From Emmonsiellopsis sp. PD_33 (Eukaryota; Ascomycota; Eurotiomycetes; Onygenales; Ajellomycetaceae), in the NCBI GenBank assembly GCA_032988165.1, contig JANTQF010000017.1, forward strand, positions 173,064-237,063: a stretch of DNA of 64,000 nt. The letters are read 5' to 3'. Below the pieces are notes generated by a model. That model was given only the letters and a program-made list of their open reading frames with translations. It did no database searches and was not told the origin of the DNA. The translations under genes were made by a program, and so were the position numbers. Positions 35,150 through 45,900 of this stretch are shown piece by piece. Position 1 is the stretch's first letter, and every line of letters begins with the position of its first letter.

Positions 35150-35966
35150 AGGTGAGAAGTGAAATAGATAGTGTCAGATTTCAAGCAGGGCTGTGGAAAT
35201 AGTGGATAACAAGGAGTGATGAGAGAGTATTGAGATAGGAAAAGGGCGGAAGACAAAGTGAAAAGTAGACTGAAAAGAAGAAGAAGAAGAAGAAGAAGAA
35301 GAAGAAGAAGAAGAAGAAGAAGAAGGGCTTGGTTTCTGTCTTTCCGTCTCCAACAGCTTGACGGGTGCATGCCCGCTATTTAAGCTACTCGCATTTGCTT
35401 GTTGGTGTAGTTGTTGGAGTACGCGCCGCTAGCCGCCGAGCGAAAGTATTTTTGAATGCACCCTTGGCTCCCTCTTATCAACATGCATTTGCATCCGCTT
35501 ACTCAACGCCCAGCTCTCTAGTCTGAAACTGAAATGCCTTGCGCCGTTCACTTCACCTAGAAATCGAATGGGTCGGCGGCAATGAGATCTAAATCAGGGA
35601 GCTGGAACATTTGGGGTTTGATGTGCATGACAAGGCCTATACATGATATACTTGTATATGCATGGGGCAAAATCTTGTATTAGAACAACCAAATACATAG
35701 CTGTGGCGCAGTGGTGTATTAAGATTTGGGGGTTGGGGTTGGTTGAAGGGGCGCTTATCGCCTTGCCAACAAAAGTGGATTTGACCAATTCTTTGCCGCC
35801 GTGGCTGTTTCGAACCAAATATTGACAGACATAGGTAATTCCTCGGGGCGATCAGTGAAGAGACAGAAAAACTAGATGACTCTTGTCAGAGAAACAAATC
35901 TGTCGTATTTTTTTGGGATTCAACATACTTTCAGTGCCTGTACCCCTAGCTTACGATCCGATAGGA
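35150..35966. other. Intergenic region between two - strand genes
   Basis: No gene seen. The first 250 bases are the promoter side of the preceding - strand gene and contain the GAA repeat. A TGGCGCAGTGG stretch near 35704 resembles a tRNA A box, but no matching tRNA fold or B box follows. Confidence 0.55.
35276..35326 (+). repeat. (GAA)n microsatellite
   Basis: About 17 uninterrupted GAA units, 130-180 bases upstream of the - strand gene start at 35149, where they read as TTC. Confidence 0.95.
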
Positions 35967-36905
35967 TTATTGACACGCCTCTGCTGGGGAAGTTTCCACG
36001 TGTCCATTGTCGGATACTCCGTCCTCTTTGCTCTCCTGAGTCTGTTCTTCATTTTGGGGCAGCTTGTGGTAACCACGAGGCTTCCCCCAATCTTCTGGAA
36101 AGAACCAGTCTTCGACGTGTTCGTCAAAATACTTAAAAGTTGCCTTGCGTCCAACCTCCAACCACATCCTCTTGACATAAGGCCATGTCTTACAGGACCC
36201 CAAATCAACCATAAACGAGCCGCGGTAATTTTCCGGCTTCTGATCATCAGGAAATATCAACGACTTGCGGATGAGTCTCATTTTGCGCTTCATTTCTGGA
36301 ATGTCCGCCCTGGTGGCTGGGTTGGGGAGATAGTCCTTGATTATCGCCCAGGGGGAAACCTTTGGGTGTTTGGAGAAAGGCTTAGACTGGTCACCCGAAA
36401 GTTTCAACCAGCCGTGACATTTTACGGCAAAAGTTCCGTCTAGGCCCATGCTGTCGAGGCGTGCGAAGGCGCGGCATTCGCGGGAAAAAGGGCAGAGGTA
36501 AGGTCTCTCGCGATCCGTGAATTTTTTGCAAGCCACGACGTTGGGCATCACATATTCCCAATGGTAGAACTAAGAAGTTTGGAGACGCGTGTGTGTAAGT
36601 CAAGATTGAGCGGTCCCATGGCTGCTAGAATGCTAGCAGTTATAGAACGGGGTATAATAAACATGTCCTACCACTTTCATCACGTATCCTACGCCTTCGA
36701 TTTCAACGTATGCCACGGCTCCCTCGGTACCAGACACAATTGTGCCTGTGTAGGCGATGGGTTTGTCGTGGTGCTTGAACCGCCGCAGCAATGGTTTTGA
36801 GAAGCTCTTGTGCGTTGGGTCGTCCATGGGCAGCTCCGACAGCCATCGTCCAATCATGGAGTCGTCCATAGGCGCGAGTAGAAATGTAGTTGACGGTAGA
36901 AACAA
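35967..36905 (-). CDS. FTA2/kinase-like fungal protein
   Basis: Exons 36905-36672 and 36569-35967, intron 36671-36570 (102 bp, GTAGGACATG ... CTTCTTAG), 278 residues; a second Met at 36869 is an alternative start. The first exon ends in a beta-strand-rich part (YTGTIVSGTEGAVAYVEIEG, YVMKV) like the glycine-rich loop and Lys strand of kinase-like folds. The second exon starts FYHWEYV and has PYLCPFSRECRAFARLDSMG and KCHGWLKL. This CPF..ECRAF.RL pattern is typical of the fungal kinase-like proteins annotated as FTA2 (Sim4 kinetochore subunit-like) and expanded in Onygenales and Aspergillus. I see no HRD or DFG motif, so catalysis is unlikely. A kinetochore role should not be assumed; most such copies are accessory genes of unknown function. 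Confidence 0.7.
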
Positions 36906-37553
36906 GGTGCTGATGGTGCTGATGTTGAAGGAGAGAGGAGGACGCGAGGAGAAGTCAAAACAAACAAAACAAAGCAGGCGTTTCGGAGCCTACCACGGCT
37001 TAGTCATCGTGTCACTTTGACGGCAATGGCAACTGCTGCAGCGTGCAGGTTCTCATCTTCTTCTTCTTCTGCTACGTGTTGCAGAGGAATCAAGAGGAGG
37101 ATGAGGGCTGGGGATGTTATCAAAGCGGAGCTGGATGAACGAGTTACTGGCACCCGCTACGGCCGAACTAGACCAGGCCCGCCAGCCGAGTGGGCCCATG
37201 ATGTGACAATCAAGCACAATAAGATGCGTAAGAAAGGACCATTTAATGATGATGGGGGTATGAGAGGGAAAGGCATCAGTTTGTCAAAGGTGATTACCCA
37301 GATGTAACTTGGAAGGGCGTGAAAGGATCATTGTCAATTGATGGAGTCACTGAAGCGGTGAATTGATACAACCAGCCGCCGGGTCTCCACTGCCCGCGCT
37401 TAACTAACTTCCAATTGCTAATTGGCGCCGCGCTTAACGAACTGACCCTACCACCGCCAACCTTAACCGCCGCAGTCCTTCCCGCGCACAACAACCACCC
37501 ATAACCAACCACTCCTCCCTCACCACGAGCCCGTCGCGGCCCCAAAGAACACA
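36906..37553. promoter_or_regulatory. Divergent intergenic region between FTA2-like gene and SND2
   Basis: Promoter region for genes leaving in both directions. Short frames here look like chance. A pyrimidine-rich, CCACC-rich stretch precedes the SND2 start. Confidence 0.5.
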
Positions 37554-38171
37554 ATGGCAAAAGTACGCCCTCACCCCCCAACCCCCAACTGCACCCCACC
37601 CGCTAACCCCCCAACCCAGAAAGCCACCAAAGCCCTCGCAGCCCGCAACACCACCCTCCTCCTCCGCACCCACCTCACAACCACCGTTTTACACACCCTC
37701 TTCCTAACCCTCCACTTCCTCCTACACCGGCCCGCCCGCCTAACCCCCTACCTCCTCCTCACCCTCCCAACCCTCCTCATAGAATTCTACCTCGACCGCC
37801 TCGGACGCCCCCGCTACGTCTCCACCCCTGATAATAATAACAACAACAATGTGAAAACCCTCCGCTCGCCCGGCGAAGACCTCGATGCCCCTGGATTGAC
37901 GGAGTATTTGTGGGATGTGCTTTATTGGACGTGGGGGTGCATGGGTGCTGTGTGTGTGTTTGGGGATCGGGCGTGGTGGTTGTGGGTTGCGGTGCCGGGG
38001 TATAGTGCGTGGTTGGCGTGGGGGGTGGTGATGGGGGTAAGGAAGGGGGGGTTGCCTGGGATGCCTGGGGTGGGTGGGATGGGTGCGGGTGGGGAGGAGG
38101 GGGTGGTGGAGGCGGAGAGTAAGAGGCAGAAGAAGATGGAGAAGAGGGGGGGGAAGGTTAGGTATCGGTGA
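37554..38171 (+). CDS. SND2: Snd2/TMEM208 family ER-targeting protein
   Basis: Single exon, 205 residues. It matches the SND2/TMEM208 pattern: a Lys/Ala-rich start, hydrophobic segments at about residues 41-60 and 63-80, and the signature LLIEFYLDRLGRPRY. SPGEDLDAPGLTEYLWDVLYWTW and a second hydrophobic pair (GAVCVFGDRAWWLWVAVPGY ...) follow, then a basic tail SKRQKKMEKRGGK. The family's TM topology is two hairpins in the ER membrane. In yeast, Snd2 works with Snd1 and Snd3 in an SRP-independent route that delivers proteins with central or C-terminal transmembrane segments to the ER. The start context ACAATGGC is favourable. The Asn run (NNNNNN near residue 93) is a local insertion. Codon third positions are very C-rich in the first half. 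Confidence 0.88.
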   Translation: MAKVRPHPPTPNCTPPANPPTQKATKALAARNTTLLLRTHLTTTVLHTLFLTLHFLLHRPARLTPYLLLTLPTLLIEFYLDRLGRPRYVSTPDNNNNNNVKTLRSPGEDLDAPGLTEYLWDVLYWTWGCMGAVCVFGDRAWWLWVAVPGYSAWLAWGVVMGVRKGGLPGMPGVGGMGAGGEEGVVEAESKRQKKMEKRGGKVRYR

Positions 38172-38783
38172 TGGAGTTGGGTGCGGGGGTGGGTTTTTTT
38201 TTGGTTTTGGTTGGGAGGATGGATGGATGATTTGGGTGGTTTTCTTATCTTATGGGCTGGGATTCTTTCGTTTATAGACTGGTTGTGAATGGAGGGGGAA
38301 AGGGTGCATGTCCGCTTTGTATACTTGATGATACCATGGATATTGGAAGTCATCTTTATCTAGGGATGGCCGAGGAGGAATTTACGGTAAATATATGTGC
38401 GAATTGAGCAGGTCAAAAGCAGTAGAATGATATGTCACAGTGCCTACCGATTAATAGAAAAAAAGAGAAAGGAAACGAGGCCAGGAATCCAAACTTAAAA
38501 TAGAAACAATACGAAAGCCGAGCATAAAACACAAAAGAAAAGAAAGGGGATAAGTGTAAGAAAATATCGGGCTGCATGGGGAATAGATAGGTATCAATAT
38601 ATCAAACCGCGACAAAAAAAGGGTTTAAATAATATATGTGTACAAAGATAGAGAGATAGCTATACAGAATTGGGAAGTTTGCAATTTTTGAGTGTCACGA
38701 AACCATAAGTAGGAAAAGTACCTCCCCCCACAGATTCTTTCTTCATATACGTCGTGAACGTGCATCAATGTAAATATTCTTTT
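38172..38783. other. Convergent 3' region
   Basis: Non-coding tail-to-tail spacer between SND2 (+) and the next - strand gene; AT-rich in its second half, no gene seen. Confidence 0.6.
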
Positions 38784-41700
38784 TTACAGCTCGTCCTTGG
38801 CTGTGCTTTCAACATCGGCAGCTATTGGGCTGCTGGAGCTAGCTGTGTTTTCGGAGATAGTTTTAGAAGGAGCTGTCGTGTCGGTAGAGGTATCCGGAGA
38901 AGAAGTAACAATGTCTTCTCCCTCCTGGGACGATTCAGTAGCAACGGGCGTTTCCAAAGCGACAGAGGATACAGAGGCAAGTGAGGAAGTGGCAGCGGAG
39001 AGCGCATCGCTGAACCTCGAAGACGCACCCTCAACGACACTGCTGGCAGACTCGGGTTCGAGGGTTGCTTGTGCAGAACTAACGGAATACAGCACTGCGT
39101 CAAGGCTAGCAGAAGCCAACGAGGAGACGGCGCTGAACTCGAAGTTGGCATTTTCGACAATCGGCTGATTGGCGGGGGCGGTTGTTTCTTCAGGTGGGGC
39201 TGCGCTGGATGTACTGCTTGATGCGGTGGCGGAGGCGGAGTTGATGAAGATAGAATACTGGTCATGAGCGAGTCCGACAGCTTCGTAATAGCGGCGGCGG
39301 GCGTCGAGAATAATCTGCTGGCCAGGGGCGGGAGTTTCAGCAGTACCCGAAATTGAGCTTGCGAGGTCGCGGGAGGCACTCTCAAGGTCTTCTTGCAGCC
39401 TAGCGGAAGCAGTAGAGAGTATATCACTGTCCGCAATGGGGGTGGCTGAAGAAGTAGTGGTTCCTACGTATGCTGATGCGGCTTGAATTCGGGATTCAAA
39501 TTTCTCATCCGCATCTTGGAGCGAACCAGAGTAAGCAGACTCAATGGAGGAAACAATTTTCTCATCTGGTGATCCAGAGTACTGGGCCGAAGCCACAGAA
39601 TGCGCGATATTGTAGAGCTCATCGGCTTGCTGAACCGAGGCCCAATAAACCGAACTAGCTTCGGGGGGAGGCATGGGGACAGACGATTGTTCGGATGGCA
39701 TCGTGGAAGAAGCATCCGGCGTCGTTGATTGCTGAGAGTATGCCTCATTATGAGCCTGCTCAGGGATATCAGCGGGAACTTGATCGTCACGATCTACCAC
39801 TTCAGCGGCAGCTCCACCCGAAACCTTACCCTCAGTCCCAGGGGTTTCCTCATCTTCAGCAGGTTCGGGCGTCGGACTGCTGTTGGATGATATCACGGCT
39901 GATGCTTCGTCGTATTGCTCGGCAGCAAGTGCGCTCGTTTGGATCTCATCTTCATCGATACTTTCTGAAGCAGTAAAGCTGTGGGAGGCATCTGGGGTCT
40001 CGGTCACAACAGGAGAACCTTCATTCGCGGGGTCCTGTTCAGGGACTTCGGATTCGCGTTCTGATTCAGAGTCTGTTAGGGTCTCCTCCTGGGACTTTCT
40101 CTCTAATCGCTTCGTTTCGCGGATTTCAGTTGCATTGGCCGTTGCCGTCTCAAAGTCCTCACTGCTATCCTCAGCCTCGATCTTCCATTTGCCAACCTGC
40201 TTGAGTCTAGCAAGTTCCTTGGCTGCAGTTTCAGCAATGGACATGCCGGTGTTGACGATGTCGTTTGCAAGGGCCTTTATTTCTTCATAGGCCTCGTGCT
40301 TCAGCCCAACATCTCTGACTTCCTCACGCCAGCTATGGAATTGTTTCTTCAACGCATGGTATTTTGCCCAATCCTTGTATGTCACGCCATCCATCCACGC
40401 CCATCTCATGCCAATCTGCTGAAGGCCTAGGTCGCGAATCTGGTCAAGGACTTCAACCGTGGCATCAGCAGCAGCAACGATTTGCCCAAAGAGGTCATAA
40501 TTTAGGCGCTTGAGCCATTGGCGGAGGTTCTGTGCCGCTTCCCGAATGGCAAGTCCCGAGGACCTGACAGCCTCTACCAAGTGGCCCTCCGCCAATTCGC
40601 GATCTTCATCAGTAGCATCAACGGGCATGTTGCTGACAATATCGAGAATCTTTATTTTTAGGCTTTCAAGTTCCTGCTTTGTCACAGTCTCCAATGCAGT
40701 GACAAATGATTCGCCTGATTCCTTGACGCCATCAATCTGGCCGGTTATCATTGTGGCAACCCGTTCCTCTAAATCCTCGGCTCCTTTATCCGCAGCAGCC
40801 GCGAACTTTTCTTGCCATGTTCTCAAATCATCGGCAATTTGCTCCCGGGCTGGACTGACCTTATCGGTAGATTTCTCAGGTGGAGGTACGGATGCTGATA
40901 CGGTGACGGAAGCGCTATCCGTAGGTATTGTTGAGACGGAAGTCCCTAAGGGCATGGCTAAGGTTGTCGAACTAGATGTTATGGTAGAACTACAAAAGTA
41001 TTAGTTATAGTGATTAAATATGATGAATGTACCATCGCCGAATAATGCTGGCAGATGGACGGATGAGGAGAAGGGGAAGTCAATGCCTACCTTTCGGTTT
41101 CTTCAACCCCCGCTCCAAGCTTTCGTCCCTCACGATAGCTCGCAAGTTTTTCGCCAATCCTCACCAGCTGTGGCTCAACATTCTCAAAATATAGTCCAGT
41201 GATTCCGGGAAGAAGAGTATCGTTGATTAAGAGAATCACTGAAGACCACGCCTTTTTGCTGTAAGGGAATACCGTATTCACGGCAGTATCATATGTCGAA
41301 GAATAGGCCTTGCCAATCACCGGTTTCGCATGATTATAGAACGGCAGAATATATGCCTGCCACGCATTGTCAAAATGGGTAGACGTCGCTTGATAATAAG
41401 GCTTTACAAGCATAACAGCATGGGTATAATGCGGTTCAACCGACGATTTGTAGACATTGATGACAGAGGTTTGCAGAGAGTCTAGTTGAGGTGTAACCAC
41501 TGTATCCCACTGCTTATTGGCGTAGACGACGCCTTTCTGAACGTGAGGGGCCCCATAAGAGTGATAGCTTCGGGTTGCGAAATTAGCGGTTGGTGTATAT
41601 ATCTTTTCGTTAAAAGTCTTTGCATAAGGTCGCACGGTTTCGATATACGGAGCTCCGTAAGTTTCATAATACGGGGAGATGTGAGGCTCGACATGCGATC

Positions 41701-42105
41701 GCACAACAAGGTATGGTTTGCAAAGTCTTGGAGAGCTGTTGTCTAGCCCCGAAAGGTTCGATGGGCAACGGAATATCGTGGTAATGAGGGAGTACCATAT
41801 AAATAGTCTACATTTAGAGATTAGTATTTCGAGTGCATATCCGCGTGCAGGAATCAAGAGAAGCTATATCTGTGAACCTACCGTAAAAGATGCGAAAGTG
41901 ACCACCGTGTAAAGCTCACAGGATGTTTCTGACCGAGTCTTGTGGTATCCTGCGCCTCCGGGTCGTCCTTGGTATCTTCCGCGACTGGACCCTCTCCTTG
42001 CTTCGTTGGCGTGCTGGCTGGCCGTATCCGATTTGGTCTTCTGTCCTCCTGGGCCTCCATTTCAATGTTCACGCTATCCACGATTCTGTCTTCTGGGATA
42101 GCCAT
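38784..42105 (-). CDS. Large fungal protein with amphipathic repeats and a C-terminal KDEL
   Basis: Three exons: 42105-41882, 41807-41091 and 40989-38784, 1048 residues. The introns are 74 bp (perfect branch TACTAAT) and 101 bp (acceptor TTTTGTAG), both preserving frame. The start at 42105 (MAIPEDRIVDS) has a good context; 42165 is an alternative. After a charged N-terminus comes a hydrophobic anchor (LFIWYSLITTIFRCP). Next is a region of P-Y spaced amphipathic repeats (VEPHISPYYETYGAPYIETV, VKPYYQATSTHFDNAWQAYI), recalling lipid-binding repeats. Then come helical segments (KFAAAADKGAEDLEERVATM) and a long Ser/Ala/Glu-rich disordered tail ending ...ESTAKDEL. KDEL at the extreme C-terminus is an ER retrieval signal if that end is lumenal. 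Similar Aspergillus proteins carry an unreliable 'hoxa13-like' label; no homeodomain is seen. Function unknown. Confidence 0.75.
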
Positions 42106-42982
42106 CCTGAGGTGTGACGTCTTATCTGTTGCGGGCTCTTGGTGCTGTATAACCACCTGGAGCAAGCCCCGCTTTGTTCATATACGGCCGCAGGATAGCT
42201 AGGCGAGAAGCCCCGCGCAACAAAAGCCGAGAACGAGAACAGCGAGGATTCCGGACGGTGCAAGAATTGCTGGCAGAAATCCCAAAGTTGAGCACGACCT
42301 TGGCGTAGAGCTCAAGGACCAGTCAGCTCTGCTGGTTGTCGATCGACGGTCAGCAGAGGAACGCAATCACAGCTCAGCGGGGGCGCGGGACAGATACTGA
42401 CTCTATGAATTAAGTGGCCATATCAGAGAGGGCGGGCCACGCGAATAAATAGCTGTCACTCCTGGTTTTGTTGCGCGACAGGTTTCAGCATTTTATCTTG
42501 TTTTCCGCAAGCTCGACGTCGGCCTGTCACAAGCCAGCCAATCACGCGCGATACGGTATCGTCGCGCGTCATGGCGCATTGGTGCCTGGGTGCCGCGTAT
42601 TGGGGCGTATTGGGCCGTAACGCCAAGGCGGGCCGGTAATCTATTCGGAACATCGTTTGGCCGGTTGGGCTGACTCAGCGGCGGCTATTGTAGTCACGTG
42701 TCTCTGCCGTGAAGCAGCCGCATCCGCCACCGTCCGCATCGAAGTCCTTCTGCTGCCTCTGGACAACTCTTGCAATTTGGGTACGTACGCTGCGTCCTGT
42801 TCTCTTCTACCACCTGCTAACGTTTTGATGTTCTAGCAATCCTGACCTGCTGCTAGCTTTTTGGACGCTCCGTACACCATCTCTTCGAATATCCAATCCC
42901 GCGGGATGCTGGTATGCCGCAGGGAGGATACCCTATAGAATGGTCCCCCGCTTCGGTTTGAGTATCCCACGCCCTTAGGACC
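42106..42982. promoter_or_regulatory. Divergent promoter region with a 5'UTR intron of the Doa10 gene
   Basis: Head-to-head spacer between the KDEL-protein gene and Doa10. A likely 56-bp leader intron of Doa10 lies at 42781-42836 (GTACGTACG ... CTGCTAAC ... TTCTAG). CCAATCACGCG near 42537 includes a CCAAT box, and a GTCACGTG E-box-like site lies near 42694. Confidence 0.55.
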
Positions 42983-45900
42983 ATGGATCTGAATAGGATG
43001 GCTGCCCCTCGCGACCGGAGGGGTGCCTCTGCCCCGGACATCATGAACGATCCCGCCTTCGCCACTAATTCCGCTGGCAAAAGGCGGAGCGTCGACGAGC
43101 CGGATACTTGTCGAATATGCCGTGGCGAAGGCTCGGAGGAGGAACAGCTCTTCTACCCTTGCAAATGTAGCGGCAGTATCAAATTTGTGCATCAAGAGTG
43201 CTTGATGCAATGGCTGTCGCATTCACAAAAGAAATACTGCGAACTTTGCAAGACCCCCTTCCGCTTTACAAAGCTCTACGATCCCCACATGCCCCAAGAG
43301 CTCCCGGTCCCGGTTTTCCTCAAGGAGATGTTCTTGCATGGGTGCCGTTCATTTGTCACTTGGCTACGATTCGTTCTAGTGGCTTTCGTATGGCTAGGGT
43401 GGCTTCCGTGGTCGATGAGAGCTATATGGCGTGGACTGTTCTGGCTTGCCGATGGGCGTTGGCCTAACTCTGCCAGTTACCCAATGCCGCAATCCACGAT
43501 GGGCAACCAAACTCTTGATCAGCTAGCTGCCCATGGAACCTCACCGTCCTATAGCCATATTCTTACGTCAAATAACTTCACTCCCTCGATAACGACACCA
43601 AATATGAGGCCGGCACTCCCGCAATTTGTCGCGCCCTTCTCTGCGATGCTCAATTTCACCGCCGGCGAGCCAATGCTATACAATATTGTGAAACGGGTTC
43701 TGTTTACCAGCTGGGCATCAACTTCTGAGCCAGAACAGTGGGCCCTTAGCGCGAATTTAACCAACGCCACAAGTGCCTCGATGAGACGTTACAGGCAACC
43801 ATCTTGGCTTTCAGACGTTTCGTTTCTAAATAGGCTAACGCCATATTCCACACTAAACAACATTCTAATAGACACGTTTGAAGGGCAAATAATTACTCTG
43901 TCTATTGTCATTGCTTTTATTCTTGTGTTTCTAATTAGAGAATGGGTGGTACAGCAACAGCCGGCTATTAATATCGCGGAAGTTGATCGACAGGCTGCAG
44001 CGCAACTAATTGCGGACGGCAGAGCAAATCAACAGCCCGAGCCAGCCCAGCCTGCTGAAAATAATCCAATTGTTGAACAGCCTCATCCGCCTCCTCGAGA
44101 AACCCCTGATCGTCCGTTTAACCAACCAGAGTTTCTTGAACATGAAGCAGCGCTCGCCCATTCCAATGATGCTGAACCTAATGAAATACCTGTACCCTCG
44201 GGCCAGCTACCACTACTCCGCCCTAATGCCCATCCTCAGTTTCTTCCTCGCCTCGTGGAACAACCCCAGAACGAAACCGCGTCGGGCCCTAGACATGAAT
44301 TAGCAGGTGCGATTGACCAGCCCTCAACCATCAACCAGGGGGATACGGAAGTCGCCGAAGGTCCTGATACCTCGGCTAATGCTCTCTGGCCGGGTTTGGA
44401 TGTATTCAAGGATCTGTGGGCTCGTGGCGAGAGGAACCCTACTGAGATTAGAAGGATAATTGAACAAGATGGACGACAGGAGGAACTGGGTTGGATTATT
44501 GCGGCAATGCAAAGATTGGAAAGCGCAGGCGAGGCTGCTCAACGTGCGGAGATGCACCAGCAAACTAACGAGGAAGTCGCTTCAGGCTCATCGAATTCGA
44601 TTGGTAATCGTATACATCCTGAGAATCTGCCTGTTGAAGGAGGAGGGCTTGAACTCCCTGGTCAAGCTGGTCTGTCGTTTGGCCCGAGGTCTGGAAACTC
44701 TCCAGCTGGTTCTGGTTTATCAGCCGAGTCTTTTTCGCCGTCCTTGCCTGGAGTGGAATCTTTCGGGGCATCCCCGGCATTTGGGCTTGACGCTGCAGGC
44801 CCCTCCAGGACTGTTACGTTCGATCTCCCCTCTTCTAATATCACCCGTAAAGCCTCGGACGTTGGATCTGCAGAGGATTCTGAGATCAATTCATTAGGAC
44901 GGGAACAGCCCGATATTGCTGCTGCAACCGCCCCTGAACCTGTTACCCCCGGAACGGAAGCCTTCCCACGCGTTGAACCCGTTCAACCCGACCAAGCCCC
45001 TCCAATTGAATTTATAGATCCCCCTCAGAATGCTATTGATCGTGCATCAGATTGGTTTTGGGGCGGTGTACCCCTGGTGGCTCCTCCACGGCGAAACGAA
45101 GAAGGTGGGGATGATGAACATATTGTCCAAAATCTAGCCCAGGAAGCCCCGTTTGTGCCTGTACGGAATCGCAATGGAGAGTTAAGGGTTGAGCCACGCG
45201 CGAATGCCGCCCCCGCCGCCGCCGATGCTGTTGCTCAACGCCCGCCTGGCGATGATGATGCCGATGATGCTGTGGATGAAGCAGATGATCTTGAAGGTAT
45301 CATGGAATTGGTCGGCATGCAAGGTCCTATCGTTGGCTTGCTCCAAAATGCCGTATTTAGTGCTCTACTCGTGTCCTTTACAGTCGCTCTTGGAATCTGG
45401 CTACCCTATTTATGGGGCAAAATCGCCCTTGTCATGCTGACCAACCCTATCCGGTTGTTTGTTGGTATCCCAATAGCACTTTTTTCGATTGTCGCCGATG
45501 TTACCGTGGATACACTTATCGGATCCTTCGGATACGTTGTGTACTGGGCGAACGTTTTGGTCCGCTGGGTGCTTTTGCTTCTGGGTCGTTTCTTCCCAGT
45601 CCTCACAAAATTCTCTGGCAGTAACGCTGTTACTGTTGCGTCCCTATCCCTCATCAACGACAGCACCCGACGCCTTGGGGCCTTCGTAAACGCTATTTTC
45701 ACGTTCCACGAATCCGACCTACCCCTGTTTTCTGTCTTGTCACACCAGGCCCTAAGAATCCACCAAGCACGAATCGCAGCTTTGTTTAATTTTGTGTTCG
45801 CTGCTGGGAAGACCATTTGTTACGATGTTCCGCTGCTTCTCTTTCAGAAAGGTGGCCCGGAGAAAATGGCGGATTATCTGCTGTCCGTCAAGCCCACCGA

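Noticed and set aside
35700..35780. tRNA-like A box (TGGCGCAGTGG) in an intergenic region
   Set aside because: No B box (GGTTCGAxTCC), no plausible anticodon arm or pairing acceptor ends follow.
35883..36443. 186-residue + strand frame opposite the FTA2-like gene
   Set aside because: Shadow of the - strand exon, whose sequence has family motifs and a clean splice.
37922..38353. Pro/His-rich - strand frame over the SND2 end
   Set aside because: Antisense of the G-rich SND2 3' half; no conserved features.
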